A stretch of DNA of 64,000 bases. Origin: Bolinopsis microptera. Its lineage: Eukaryota; Ctenophora; Tentaculata; Lobata; Bolinopsidae. A program made the position numbers and the translations under genes. The stretch is taken from positions 2,232,001 to 2,296,000 of the forward strand of contig NC_087074.1 of assembly GCF_026151205.1 (NCBI RefSeq), written 5' to 3'. Shown here in pieces: positions 1 through 33,089 of this stretch. Each line of letters opens with the position of its first letter. The stretch's first letter is position 1. The notes beneath the pieces are model-generated. The model searched no databases, was not told where the DNA came from, and saw nothing but the letters and a program-made list of their open reading frames with translations.

Positions 1-4
1 GTGA

Positions 5-105
5 GAGACACGTGATGCACATATAAGGAGAGGGATACAAACTGCAGAACTAGTAGAGACACGTGATGCCCATATAAGGAGAGGGATACAAACTGAGAGG
101 TGGAG
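5..105. repeat. 51-bp direct duplication in BCAS3 intron 14
   Basis: Two copies starting at 5 and 56 (GAGACACGTGATGC, ATATAAGGAGAGGGATACAA), differing by few bases. Intronic with respect to BCAS3. Confidence 0.8.
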
Positions 106-154
106 ATATAAACCTGTTTGATTAGCTAGTCACCATAGTTACACTGCTAGTTAC

Positions 155-21036
<20,882 letters not shown>

Positions 21037-21442
21037 ATCCGGTCGAATCTTTGCTAAACCATTTACTTTTCCTAACCTTTTGGAGCATAACATTATAAAA
21101 GTAGTTCGGTAAAATAGAAGAAGATGAATTTTAAAAGATATCAACTGAGCCGCATAGCATGAGAAGAGAGTAAGATTGGTCATTTACTATGTGCAGTCAG
21201 TTTAAGTATTTGCTTTATTTGCTTTGATGTTCAGAGAGAAAACTATACGAAAAACGTTGCTAAAATTTCAAAAAGGTAAAATTTGATCCACACCATTAAA
21301 AATTATTAGAACAATCTAATAAGGTAAATCTGACAAATAGAAGATTTTACATCAATAATACTATACTACTACTATGTAGTAGTAGTAGTAGCAATAATTA
21401 GAAAAGTCATCTCAAAATCTAACGTGGAATAAAACGGCGGAT
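21037..21442. other. DIS3L2-BCAS3 intergenic region
   Basis: 406 bases between the DIS3L2 stop and the proposed BCAS3 start. It must hold the DIS3L2 3' end and the BCAS3 promoter. Contains a palindrome-like TACTACTACTATGTAGTAGTAG near 21365-21390. No clear TATA box seen. Confidence 0.6.
21214..21219 (-). terminator. Candidate DIS3L2 polyadenylation signal AATAAA
   Basis: TTTATT on the plus strand, 224 bases after the DIS3L2 stop and upstream of BCAS3 exon 1. Position is plausible; there is no further support. Confidence 0.45.
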
Positions 21443-23770
21443 TTAAACGTCTTCTGAAGCAAAACCTTCAAGATTAGGCACGTGCAATTCATCAGTAGAA
21501 TCAGGTCTAGGGAGGGCACCGTTTATCTTGAACAACTGCTTTCCAGCCTTCATAATAACAACTACGTTATCTAGAAGTTCGTATCTCTTGCTGCATTTCT
21601 TCTTGTCCCCTTCTGCCGGCCAGGTTATGTGAGCCCAATGTTTCTCTTTTGCTTGAAACTCAATATTCTCACCAATGTAATCCCGCCAGATCCTAACCTG
21701 AACTCCGTATCGTAGAACAAGAACATCTATAGACTCTGAACCAATATCCACTACACTAGCAGGCTCATGCATAGCTATCTGTTCCCTCAAAAACAACCAC
21801 AAGAACAGTTCCCCACTCTTATCACTAGCTAGTTTAGAAGCGTATTTCTTTTGAGATGACAGTTCTGCTAGTTCGCTCACTTCATCAAAGTCCATTGGAC
21901 CAATCTTCTTCCCCTCCAAAATAGCTTGGAGCTGCCTGTGAGCAATGAGATCAGGGTAACGCCTGATGGGCGATGTGAAGTGTGTGTACAACTCCATACT
22001 CAGCCCGTAGTGGAAGTAGTCAGTAGGACTGTCGAACTCCCCAGAACTGTGGTACGTGGCTAAAGACATACACTTGGCCAACAAACTGGCTACCACCAGC
22101 CCAACTGAGGTGGGCTGGTTCGGAGCATGTTGTAGCAGGTTCAGTGCTGCTTGCATCATTTTAGAGGATGTTGTGTCCATTTCTATTCCCATTCTTTCAA
22201 GGACTTTCTTCGTTTCCTTCAGAACATTCTCTTTGGGCCCCGAGTGTCGCCTGATGATGGCATTGTCTGGATAGTGTTCTATCAGTTTCTCAGCTACACT
22301 TACATTTGCTTTTAACATGAACTCTTCAATAAGCTTGTTGCTTTCTTTTGATTTGTATGATCCTAAACCAGAAGGCATACTATTCTCCTTGTTTAGTGAG
22401 AATTTTATTTTACACTGCTGAATAGAAATGGCACCAGATTCTTTTCGCTGCTTTCTTAAAATCTTAGCAATACTGTGGAGGATATTTACTTTCTTTGATA
22501 AGTCTCTGTGTGTGAAGCTGTTGTGAATTTCGGGGAGATAACCCTCCTCAAAATCTCGATCAGGTTCTTCAATCATATCTTGAGCATGTTCATAATGCAG
22601 CTTGCAGCACGAATTTATCAAACTTTTCCCAAACTTAGTGGACAAAACAGTTCCATCTTTCTTCATTTTCCATATGACTGAAAAAGAAAACCTGTCAACT
22701 CCAGGGTTCAAACTGCACAGGAGTTCACACAGTTTCCTGGGTAACATAGGTATAACTCTCTGAACCAAATATACACTGGTTGTCCTTTCACGAGCAATAT
22801 CATCAACAACAGTTCCTGGATAGACAAAGTGACTAACATCTGCAATATGAACACCTATCTCATACAAACCGTCTCCAATTTCCTCAACAGAGCAAGCATC
22901 ATCTAGGTCCCTGGCAGTGGCAGGATCAATAGTGAAAACACATTTCTTTCGGAAATCAAATTCTTGTCTTTTAGCAACATCCTCAGCTGTTATTTTAAAA
23001 TCAGGTATCCCAGCATCGATGTCGTCAGGAAAAGGTGAGTCATCAAGATCATTTTCAGTAAGTATTCCTTCTGTTGCAGCAACTACTAGATCATCCTTAT
23101 CACCACCGATAGATTTCAACAATGATCCCATAGCAAACTTGCCGTTTAATTCCCACCGTTTGACAAGTCCTATCATAAGATTATCTGCAAAATCTTTAGG
23201 TCTTTCAGCAAATCCTTTTGGAAATTCATTTAGGGGAATCAGCATTCGTGGCACTCTGCTGTCCAGAGGACTGAATAATGCAAAGTTTTTATTATACACT
23301 TTTGCATACCCCATAGCTTTTCTTGGATGAATTTTTTCGATAATGCCAACAATTTTTGCAGTTTTTTGCAAGAACTTATCTTCCACATTCAAGGCATTGT
23401 AACTTTTCCCTTGAAAACTGATTTCATCTTGACCCATGACAGGTAAATCTGTGTCTTTAGAACTGTTTCCGATAAGATTAGTCATGAGTTCGGATTTGTT
23501 CAGCTTCCAATTCTCTCGAGGTAGTATCTCAAAAGCAACTAAATCTCCATTGAATGCTCTATTTTGATTATTGCCTTCCACAAGAAAGTCTTTTTCACTT
23601 TTCACAGGATTAGACAGAAATGCAATGCTGTGATGTTTTTGATGAATTCTAAGAGTGCTTTTAAAAAGCTCTCCAAAATTCAATTTTTCCACAATAGTTT
23701 CCAGAGGTAAGTGCTCCTGGTAAATTGGTTTTAAAGCTCTGGCTGCCATTGACAATCTGCGCAGTATCAT
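21443..23770 (-). CDS. DIS3L2: DIS3L2-like 3'-5' exoribonuclease, single exon
   Basis: 775 residues in one uninterrupted frame. RNase II/RNB family: N-terminal cold-shock-like region (NRAFNGDLVAFEILP, about residues 72-86), second OB segment (DSRVPRMLIPL, RPKDFADN), then the RNB catalytic domain. The active-site block FTIDPATARDLDDACS (about 281-296) retains all four acidic residues, followed by GVHIADVSHFV, SVYLVQRVIPMLPRKLCE and YTHFTSPIRRYPDL. A C-terminal S1-like region ends near 760. No PIN domain, which with the PRxLCE..CSLNP region favours DIS3L2 over DIS3 or DIS3L1. Known role: decay of uridylated RNAs in the cytoplasm. Vertebrate DIS3L2 is about 885 residues with many introns; this copy is intronless and slightly short at both ends. 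A CAG lies 4 bases before the ATG. A retrogene origin is possible but nothing is broken. Confidence 0.95.
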   Translation of the reverse strand: MILRRLSMAARALKPIYQEHLPLETIVEKLNFGELFKSTLRIHQKHHSIAFLSNPVKSEKDFLVEGNNQNRAFNGDLVAFEILPRENWKLNKSELMTNLIGNSSKDTDLPVMGQDEISFQGKSYNALNVEDKFLQKTAKIVGIIEKIHPRKAMGYAKVYNKNFALFSPLDSRVPRMLIPLNEFPKGFAERPKDFADNLMIGLVKRWELNGKFAMGSLLKSIGGDKDDLVVAATEGILTENDLDDSPFPDDIDAGIPDFKITAEDVAKRQEFDFRKKCVFTIDPATARDLDDACSVEEIGDGLYEIGVHIADVSHFVYPGTVVDDIARERTTSVYLVQRVIPMLPRKLCELLCSLNPGVDRFSFSVIWKMKKDGTVLSTKFGKSLINSCCKLHYEHAQDMIEEPDRDFEEGYLPEIHNSFTHRDLSKKVNILHSIAKILRKQRKESGAISIQQCKIKFSLNKENSMPSGLGSYKSKESNKLIEEFMLKANVSVAEKLIEHYPDNAIIRRHSGPKENVLKETKKVLERMGIEMDTTSSKMMQAALNLLQHAPNQPTSVGLVVASLLAKCMSLATYHSSGEFDSPTDYFHYGLSMELYTHFTSPIRRYPDLIAHRQLQAILEGKKIGPMDFDEVSELAELSSQKKYASKLASDKSGELFLWLFLREQIAMHEPASVVDIGSESIDVLVLRYGVQVRIWRDYIGENIEFQAKEKHWAHITWPAEGDKKKCSKRYELLDNVVVIMKAGKQLFKINGALPRPDSTDELHVPNLEGFASEDV

Positions 23771-25430
23771 ACACCTGCAAATTATGATTTAAATTGAAGT
23801 TACGAATTCAATATATCAATTAACTAAAATTTAAAGCTAAAAATTGTTTGTTTAAAGAGCATTACATACTGCTGCAAGTTGTAAACCTTGTAGAAAAAGC
23901 AGGTAAAGTTATGATAGCTGAAATAGGTATAGTTGTAGGTATAGTTATTGGATATTACTGATATGACACACTGACATTGAGAGACTGGAAAAACGTGGGA
24001 TAAGTTGTACTCTGAATTTGTTTGTTTAAGATCAAAGATCTACAAGAGACTACTTAGATGAAAATTGTTTTGGACATGTTTTTGTGTACCCACTCTTGAA
24101 ATGTAAGAACTTCCTTGTTCTATGGAATTTCTTAAAACATGATTAAATGAAACACAGATTTGCTATGCTGGGGGACTACGAACCCCTTTCAGCCAGTTTT
24201 AAGTTTGTCACCCTGATACAGAGGTCCCGGCCCCGGCCAAAATCACAACCCCCGACCCTTCCTGGCCCCGGCCAAAATTTGGCAATTCGCCGGGGGTAAA
24301 CCCAGGCCCAGCCCCGGCCAATAAATTTACCCCCGGCCAAAAACCATGCATTTACCGGGGGCACAGCCGGGGATTTCATGAATGATTTTGGCACATTTTT
24401 GAAAAAAATCAAACACAATTAAATGGTAATTATGAGATTTTAAAGTTGAAACAATTTATTGTCTACGTTGAGTACGTTCAAATATAGAAAATACAACATA
24501 CGGCCACGGCTTAAATTAAACTACGGCTAGTAACATAAAAACCGTGGTTCTTTCTCAGTATCAGATTTTTCAATTAATCATCTCCGAGAAATTTGCGATA
24601 AAACATACGTAGAAACAAGAAAGTAAAAATACTGCACTGCAGCTAAAACTACGGCTCAACGTAAACAACAGAGCCTAACATTTTAAATAGTAAATTTTTG
24701 TGAACCGGGCCATATTTGGATGTGGGGATTACTTTTAAATCCCGATGTCCAGATAAAGTAGCAGCTGAGGGTTATCCTCAGTTCCGAGTTGAGGATTAGA
24801 AATTAAGTATGACCTGAATATTATCCTGAGTTGGTTCACAGCACGAAGTTGCGGTTTAATCCTAAAGTCGGTGAGGATAAGCCGCAATTCAGGTCACGAA
24901 ATCCTCTCCGAACCTCCACGTGGTGTGGCCTGGTTGGCACTAACAGGTGGTGTGCTCTCTTGTTGAGTACAAAGGTTGGGTCTTGCCAACTCAAAGTTCC
25001 CATAGGAACCAGGAAGTCATCACTAACAGCTACCAAGCACCAGGAAATTTCTCTTTCAGATATCAGGTTAAAAGATAGTACACACACAAATAAAGACACG
25101 TTATCACAGATACATAGCTCTAAGAGCTATTAAATCACCAGGAAATTCTCTTTCAGCTTTCAGGTCCCATCGAAGTCACCCACCCCAGAGCTAGGGATTC
25201 CAATTCGCTGACTACAAGGACAAACTGATGATGAGTAGTCTTGGCACTTCTCCCTCCAGTAACCACTTTTCAGGTCTTTTCAGTTAAGACAGCTAATGCA
25301 TAAGGGCTGACACAAGGTAAACACAAGCTCGTGATAAGACAGAGTTAGGGATTTCAAATCTCTTACTCTGACTACGATGACACACTGATAGCGAGAATTC
25401 TTGGCACTACTTCCTCCACTAACCACTTTT
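23771..25430. other. Intergenic; GC-rich CCCCGGCCAAAAT repeat at 24225-24370
   Basis: No gene recognised. 24225-24370 holds irregular copies of CCCCGGCCAAAA(T) and GGGGGTAAA. 24860-25430 contains CTCCAGTAACCACTTTTCAGG-type sequence that recurs inverted twice at 29100-29180, so it probably belongs to a dispersed repeat. Confidence 0.6.
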
Positions 25431-25439
25431 CAGGGGACC

Positions 25440-26545
25440 GGGTTAGCTTTGCCACACTCTTCATTGAAGTGTGACTGGACGCTCTACAATCATCTAATAG
25501 CAGCAGAGTTTGACTGACACCCTTACTGGTTCTAATCAGTTTCTACAGTGGAAGATCTCAACGCTCGTAAACAGTTCATCTCGGACATCCTGCAGAGATG
25601 CTTTATCAAAGCCTGCCCCATTACACGGGGAACCCTTAGATCTACAGTACCCTGGTGGACAGCAAAGCTCACTAAAGCATAGCGGACCTCTTTAGTTCTG
25701 AGACGCAAAGCTAACCGGACCAGGAATCAACATCAATGCAATGCTTAGGGGATGCAAATAAGACATAGTACAACGTTTAACAAATGCATTACTTTTGTTA
25801 GCTCGACGTTACATGGTAACGATACAGGACAGACAATCCTCCTTCAGGTTCATTGAGGAAATCGTACCCACTATTTGTGTTACACATGGCAAGTATCTGG
25901 ACTTATGATAACTTAGAATCCCCGTCAATCATTAATTCCTCTCAGATTCCCAGGCTGCATTTAAAGCGCTTACGGTAACATCACCAGTTTTAACTCCAGG
26001 TTCGTTCTAAACATCTCAGACCAACTCAACTCATCGAGTAGAACTTCGTTCCAGGACATGAAGCCTGAAGGAGTAAACGGTAAAGAACTAGTGGACAAAT
26101 TCGCAAGGACCGATCAATCCAACAACATCCCCATAGGACCAGAACCCTTCCTCCAAATTAGGCACAATTAGGAACATTCCACTTGAGATGTTCCTCCACA
26201 ATTATAAATACAGGAACCATAATTTTTCTGGAACTCACATCAGATGGCTAACATGGTCGTTTTCAGGATAGGTCACAGCCCACTAATTTATTTTTGGGAC
26301 GTGGCAAACAACGTCAACTTTGAGACGCAAGATTGTGTACACTTTTCAAGAGAAGCAGAAACATCCCAGCACCTCCTCTGCAAGTGCATCCAGATCATGA
26401 CGTTCAGAATGAGGATAATTGGTAAACTCTACCTTAACAACAGTAAACTACAACCATATCTTTTAATATATTTATGGTATATAATTTGGGAGTCTCTCTC
26501 TCTCTCTCTCAAGCAGCAGGAGTTGGGAAATGGGGACGCATTGTG
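25440..26545 (+). pseudogene. Degenerate LINE pol (endonuclease end, RNase H, Cys/His tail)
   Basis: Broken plus-strand remnant. About 25560-25740 encodes CPITRG...VPWWTAKLTKA then RRKANRTRN, the endonuclease-RT linker (PWW.. RRANRTR) of I/Jockey-type LINEs. 25945-26150 encodes DSQAAFKALT and later GKELVDKFARTD..IPIGPEPFL, an RNase H domain with the DSQAAL and GPEPFL motifs. 26366-26395 encodes QHLLCKC, the tail found at the end of such pols. The reverse transcriptase core is missing and stops interrupt every frame. Confidence 0.8.
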
Positions 26546-27108
26546 AAAGTGTGAAAACTGGCCACGGGCCTAAATATTACATATCAATCAATTACAAATC
26601 ATTAACATTACCAATATTAAAAACTGTCCAAAATATCTAAGAAAGTATTCTCTAGCCAAAGGGCTCAATATTTAAATCTAAATCTTCAATATTGTCTGGT
26701 TTATGTCACAACTTGTGAAAGCCACCGTAAGGAAGGCTTACTGTCGACGCCAACCAATCAGCAGAAGAACTTATTACACACTAAAATTTAGATCATATCA
26801 CTCTGCAATCAGACATAGATGCTCTACACCAATGGTCACTTGCCAACTAGATGAAATTTCACCCCACGGATGTAAAGAAGTACCTAACGGACCCCTGAAA
26901 AGGTCTTGGTGACCGACAAAATGGTGCCTGCACTGTTAGAAAAACATATTTCTAAAGATTTGGGGAACCTGACTTGAATATGTCAAAGAAGAAAAGGACC
27001 TGGGGTAAATGTAACGTTCAATTTCTGCAGGGATCACCAAATTGAGGATCTACTCAATAAGGCTAGTTTTAGACTCGGGTAAATAACCGAATAAAAACAC
27101 TTATTTCA
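26546..27108. other. Intergenic, nothing recognised
   Basis: Moderate-AT sequence after the LINE remnant and before the TIR element. One short open frame at 26703-26912 shows no recognisable domain. Confidence 0.5.
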
Positions 27109-27993
27109 TTACTGGGCGGCGCTCATCCTGTCATTCCGCCGAATCTTCTAATTTTTACGTTATAACTTCGCAATAACTTTAAAAGCAAAACTAACTCGCA
27201 TCCCATTACCTGGGGACCCCAGGCTATTATGTTCATAAACGAATAAAGATTCAGCGGAATGACTTAATTCACGATGTCAATCCTTCGCATCTCGCCGATC
27301 TGGTTGCGAGAAGATGCGCGGCGCGGCCCAAAAGTGCATCGCGCTACAAAAACCAGGTTTTCAAACACTGCCATTTGTAGTCAACCGTCGCCAACAGTTG
27401 CTCTCGTCCATTGAAATCACTGCATTATCTAAGCCAAGCTTTGCATACAAATATATGTAATTCAATTATGCATAATGACTTGCAAAATGCAGCGATTTCA
27501 TTGGACGATAGCAACTGTTGGCGACGTTTGAATACAAATGGTAGCGTTTCATCGAAAACCGAACCTAGTTTCAGCCCCCCCCCCCCCCCCCCCCCCCGTG
27601 CAATGCCAATAACGGAGTTATTTCAAAACCGCACGCTCGGCGCTCGCGCTCATGATTTGTGATTGAGCGCGCGCCTTTGCGAACATCGGTTGGATTTACA
27701 ATCCAATAATTTGATTTTACAATCTAACTTAGCGCGCGGCTCTTGTAGCGTATACGTCACTTCGGTTGTCGTTACAATTGGTAGTTAGCAACTAGCGTGC
27801 ACGTGCGCACGTAATAATATTTTCCGAGGCTGCAATTGATTATAAACAATTACGTGAATGCTGGTCACGCGCGCATTCACTAACTTCCAATGAGCATCCA
27901 AACTTTTTTAGTGCGATGGAGGTCGTAATCCATTGTATCACGTGGTGACCTTCACATAGCATTAGCCATGTGTCTACGCGTACTGTTGCTCCA

Positions 27994-28159
27994 TGCTCTA
28001 TCCAGAGCCCTTGCGCTTGCAGTAGCGCGCGCCCGCCTCACGGCGGTCTCGAACTTCCTATTCACCTAACCATGTGCTTTCGCGCCACTGCGGGCGCGCT
28101 TGTTTCACAAGTCAAGGCGGGCGCGCGCTACTGCAAGCGCAAGGGCTCTGGATAGAGCA
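27994..28159. repeat. Foldback element with perfect 44-bp arms
   Basis: Left arm 27994-28037 (TGCTCTATCCAGAGCCCTTG...) and right arm 28116-28159 are exact inverse complements around a 78-base spacer. A related copy in opposite orientation lies at about 29205-29401. Confidence 0.9.
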
Positions 28160-29204
28160 AAACTTCCTACTCTCCCTCCTCTCGTCAGCTAGACAGTGTC
28201 CTATTATTTCTCTTGTGTTAATTTTGTGATAAATTCTTTCATGAGACCATCTGAGTTTTTGTCTTTCTTAGTAGTAGACGCCACCGAGAATGAAAACTAT
28301 TTAGTAGCGGGGTAATGAATTTTTGTCTCATATAAATATAAGTAACATAGTAGTAGATATTTGTTTATTGATATAATTTGATCGTGAATTTTGATTGTTT
28401 GTATTATTATACCACAATCCTTTTATTTTATTCGTTTAATAGTGAAAACCACAAAATTAAAATGAACATGAGGCATTTATCATAGCCTCCGATTAAAGTA
28501 TTCGATCATCACACCACGTACGTCACCTGAGCTATAGGGCCTGTCGTGATATTTGAATCGCTTATGTAGACCTCATAATTATGCGGCCTCTATATCTATG
28601 TATGTATGTATATCGTCATCTCGCACACCTCTTTACGAATCTTCTGAATTTGGCATGTACAAATTTGTAGCCTTCCAGACATTGATAGCGTAAACGAGGT
28701 GTCGTACGTCACCTCAAGATCGGGTGACAAGGGGCTGACCATACCCGAACCTAATTGATTGGGTCTGAGGTCACGTGACTATGACTTCACCAGACCTTGT
28801 CCTCCGTTTCCAGCTCATTGGACCAAAGCTTGCATGCTTGTGAATGTAGGTGTAAGTACAGCTGTATTGTAGTTTAAACCTAATTAACCCCTATACACTA
28901 TAGAAAACCGAAAATTTATTTCTGGCAGAAAGCTAGAAATTTACCAAATTTATTGACATTGTTATAGCATATAGCCCTTGTGTCAGCCTTACCTGAGGAC
29001 CCCAGGCTATTATGTTCATTAACATAATAAAGATTTGGCGGAATGCAGAATGACAGGCTGAGCGCGGCCCAGTAAGTGTCAGCCCTACTGAAAAGACCTG
29101 AAAAGTGGTTACTGGAGGGACAAGACTATCTGCGCCCTGCTAAAAAGACCTTAAAAGTGGTTACTGGAGGGACAGGACTATCTGCGCTACATAGACACTG
29201 TTGT

Positions 29205-29401
29205 CAGCACTGCGCGCGCGCGCACGAACCTTCCCATCGGTGTTCGTGGATAGGTGCTTTTCTTGACTTGTGAAATGTGAAACAAGCGCGCCCGCAGCGG
29301 CGCGAAAGCACATGGTTAGGTGAACGCGTACTGCGTGACGCGCTTGTTTTGTACGGCGGTCGCGCGCTACTGCAAGCGAGAGGGCTCTGGTTAGAGCAAG
29401 T
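29205..29401. repeat. Diverged second copy of the 28-kb foldback element
   Basis: Contains TGACTTGTGAAATG, ACAAGCGCGCCCGCAG and GCACATGGTTAGGTGAA, the inverse of 28065-28115, and ends CTACTGCAAGCGAGAGGGCT. Arms are less perfect than in the first copy. Confidence 0.7.
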
Positions 29402-29585
29402 CTGCAAGTGGTGAACCCCACTGTCGCTTCACTATAGTGACCCCTGTAGAGTTTCTACGATACAGGGGAGCCGCGCACTCGTGCGCGGCGGGTCATACAA
29501 CGTATGACAAGTAATTCACTCAGCCCGAATAAAGATTTGGCGGAATGACAGGCTGCTGCATGCATGGCTGAGCGCCGCCCAGTAA

Positions 29586-32500
29586 GAATCCTAAAGCATT
29601 AACACAAAACAGCTCAAATATCGTTTTACAAGCCTGTCACGTAGGCGCGTTTGACAAAAATGATTATAATTTGCTCATATAAACTCGTCAAGAAATGATT
29701 TTTTATGATCATGCTACGTACGTAATAGGTTTTATTCGAAATCAACGTTTTAAAATATTGGTTTAGCTTACTTTCACAATTTCACAGCTTACTTACATAA
29801 CAAAAACGTATAAGCATTTACACAGAACGGTCGAAATCTAATCGTGACCGTACCCACGTCGCGTCGTGACCCTCATCGTCATGCGTTTCATTTAATAATG
29901 CCCCTTATATAAGGTATCGTGATGAAAACTACAGTACTGAGTACGCCGGCCGCGCGCACTCGTGCATATATGTTCGTTTGATCAGCAATCAGATCACTTC
30001 CACTTCCATGAGAAAAGCGAGCCACCGACCAGAGACCAATAAGCTAGGCAAGACTAGGTAAAAACACTCCTATGAGGAGTTGAGTTATATTATGGCCAAT
30101 GAACTGTTTGGTCACGTGACACTTGACAGACTATAAGTATAATAAAACACAAGTTCGATTGTTTAGGACCAGGGTTTCCGTTTAGGGTTATTCATTATTA
30201 CATCCGGGTTAAAGTTTAATTTTTTCAACCCATTCTATAGGTGGCGGCCCTGAATGACTGTTCGAAACCCCAACCCTTTGATCTGATCCCAACCCTAGCC
30301 CTAACCCGATTCCTAATCCGCGCTCACTAAATCGCTCGCCCAAACTTTTTTCATTTAACTGTTAATGCGTATTTTCGCATTGGATAAATTGCAAAATTGG
30401 TTTTGCTGTCAGGAGTGCTGCGCTGGTTCTATATCCTCAGTAGTTTGCTTCAAGCTCAGTTAACGTCTAGCCTTAATAACACCTTATTCAGTTATTCTAT
30501 TCTTCATATTTGACTACACTATTTACTTGATTAAAAGTCTGTGATTCATGATCAAAGGTATAGCATGTTAATTTCGAGTGATTAAAACTTAAAGTTCATC
30601 GCCAATGGTCAATTTGTGCTTTCGTTAACAATTTCAGGTTTACTGCCGAGTTTTTGTTGGGTTGACCATTTTGTGGAAATCTACCGGATCAGGATGTCTC
30701 CATCCATTCGTGTCCCACTAAAGCTTCATCAAAAACAAGGTACATATACGTACACTAAGAACACCTTCACCATTCAACTCTACTCCAGCTTCTATCAATC
30801 ACGATTTTTCACTATCACTGTTTCATACATCTTTCAGCAGTGCAACTTCATTATAAGCAGCTGTTTCTGGCTTCGATTGTTAATCATATTTTTGAGGTTT
30901 GAAGTGTCGTTTTTTCCATGAATTTGCTGGTATGTAAAATTAGGTGGCTTACGTAATAATATCGATTGACAGCAATGTAAATAATGTAAATGTTAGTGAA
31001 CACTCAAATTATTTGTTGTCATTCCTTATTTATGGTTGTTCTTGTCTCAGTGATTTTATGTAGTCGCAATTTATTTAAGCTGACTATCAAAACCTTCCCC
31101 GCAGCTTGTTTTAACATAATATCATTTGAAATCATAATTGGACAGTGGTCTCCCAAAGAGAGTGTTCCTTAAAATACCCAAACTCAGACGCCTAACATCA
31201 CTGCACCAGCAATATGAGTTATCATGTAGAAAGGAAACCAATCTCACTGCTCAATTCCCATTATATTAAAAGATTTTATATTTAGATCTTCTAAAATCTG
31301 GAGCACGTCATAGCGCCAAAACTCAAGCTTCTTGACTACTCCTATAAAGATAGCCTCGCTCAAAGATAAAACATCCGATAACTCGCTACAATTACAAATA
31401 ATATACTACAAACAATGTATATGGACACGTTCATTTGAGTTTGAGGATATTGGTAAACAAAAATGATAGCGTTTTCGACGATAGTGGCTTAATTTTGACA
31501 TATATTAACCTAGCACGTTCAGAACTTCTGAACATTATAGCCACGTAACCCATACTCCCATATGCACTGCTCAGATAGAAAATCTATTGTTGTTAGGCAC
31601 TATAATGGTTCAAATGTCACATTTTGTGTGACTTAGTTAACTGCAGTTGTCTAACTATCATTCCTTGGTCTGAAATATAGTAGATTAGGTCAATCTAACA
31701 ATCATGATACAACATTGGTTAAAGGGCACGGATCAATGAAACAAGAAATTCAATGAAACAAGAAATTTAATTTTAGCACATTTTTACAGAATAAAAAGAT
31801 GTAAAACAATTCATAAAATATAATGCCCATTAATTGGTGTATGACTTTTTGTCCTTGACTGCTAGTTTGGATATTGGATTGCTGGCGAAAGATTATGGCC
31901 TTTGTATCAATGGTTATAATAAGCTATAAATATCTTAAACTATACAGTGCTAATTAAGATTTCTTTAAACTTCATTCTCAAATTAGATTTAAAAAATTCA
32001 AAAGTAAATATACAATAATTTTATTAAAACTTTCTCACACCTCACACATACTTTACTCACAGGACAAGACTTGGAAAACAGTAGCCTAGGGTAATTTTAA
32101 TTGAGATGTGTGTGACCAGCCAGTTATAATGTTTGGGAAATAAGATTTGCGCAGTCAAAATCTTTGACAGTCCAATCAAGCAGGGCGTGATTATGTTGAT
32201 TCGTTAATAGCGCACGTTTTAGCTTACCTCGCAAGCACATTACATTAGTAGTAAAGTCAGTCATTCTGAATTTTGGGGTTAAATGTTAAAAATGTTGGTT
32301 GATCTAGTGTTGTGATTGTCAGGTGGGTCTGCCTGACAGATTAGAAGGCAGGGTTTCCTCGAGAAACATGTGTAACCCTCATGTAAGGATATTGGAGCAC
32401 GGAATTTCATTATCTTGTAGAGCTCGAGGTAACTGTGGTATGTATAGAGATTTTGTATAGCTAGAATATTATTATGCTTAAATATCGGTTTGGTGTGCTC

Positions 32501-33089
32501 TTTTATGAAAACTTTTTGGTCAAGTTTCTGGTGTCCTATAGGCCTAGTACGTGCACAAGTCTTAAACTTATCAAGGTATGCCAGCCTGTCACCAAATAGT
32601 AATCCCGGGTTCTTCCAAAAATTCAGACTTATCAGCCTCGTCAGGTATTATTAAATCTAACCTTAAAAAGCACTTGCTATCCCTCCAAAATCGAGGTGAC
32701 CCTAATATATGGTAACTAATCTATATTATATCTCAAATTCTACATCCGGTACGGCTCTGCACACATGATATCTCTCTCTGCCATGAAACATGGCTAACCT
32801 TTCAAACTATGATTTAAAACATAAACCTAAACTAAAACTCAACTGGGCTCTCCTATGTCACCAAACTAGACCAATAAGCAATTTAAGCTTAAATAATTAT
32901 ATTTTTCTATATTTGTATAATAAGTATATTGACGTAGTGGATGGTTGAGGGGGTTTTAAGCACAGGTCACTCTCAAATCCTAAAGATAAGCAGTGGCCTA
33001 ATGGCCTTCGGGACTTGAAACCTCTTCAAACCTCCCCTGATTTATTTATTATTGATATTGTTTGATTGTGCCGTAAAAATAAATATTTG
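29586..33089. other. Intergenic; dispersed repeat at about 30170-30350
   Basis: No convincing gene. 30200-30350 (TTTTTCAACCCATTCTATAG, GGCCCTGAATGACTGTTCGA, AACCCTAGCCCTAACCC) is related to 50004-50090, so it is an interspersed family. Short open frames at 30616-30921 and 30990-31172 have no recognisable domain and AT-rich codon content. Confidence 0.6.

Larger units (their letters stand above)
27109..29585. mobile_element. 2.48-kb composite TIR element, non-coding
   Basis: Left end TTACTGGGCGGCGCTCATCC, then TGTCATTCCGCCGAATCTT. Right end is its inverse: AAGATTTGGCGGAATGACAGGC ... GCTGAGCGCCGCCCAGTAA. An additional copy of the right end sits internally at about 29027-29075, and ACCCCAGGCTATTATGTTCAT-type sequence occurs twice (27218, 28999), so this is nested or composite. 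No transposase frame was found. Contains a 23-C run at 27575-27597 and several CpG-rich palindromes. No target-site duplication identified. Confidence 0.7.

Noticed and set aside
21037-21183. N-terminal extension of BCAS3 to an upstream ATG
   Set aside because: The frame is open, but the sequence is AT-rich and hydrophobic with no family similarity; the later ATG fits BCAS3 length and context. Not excluded.
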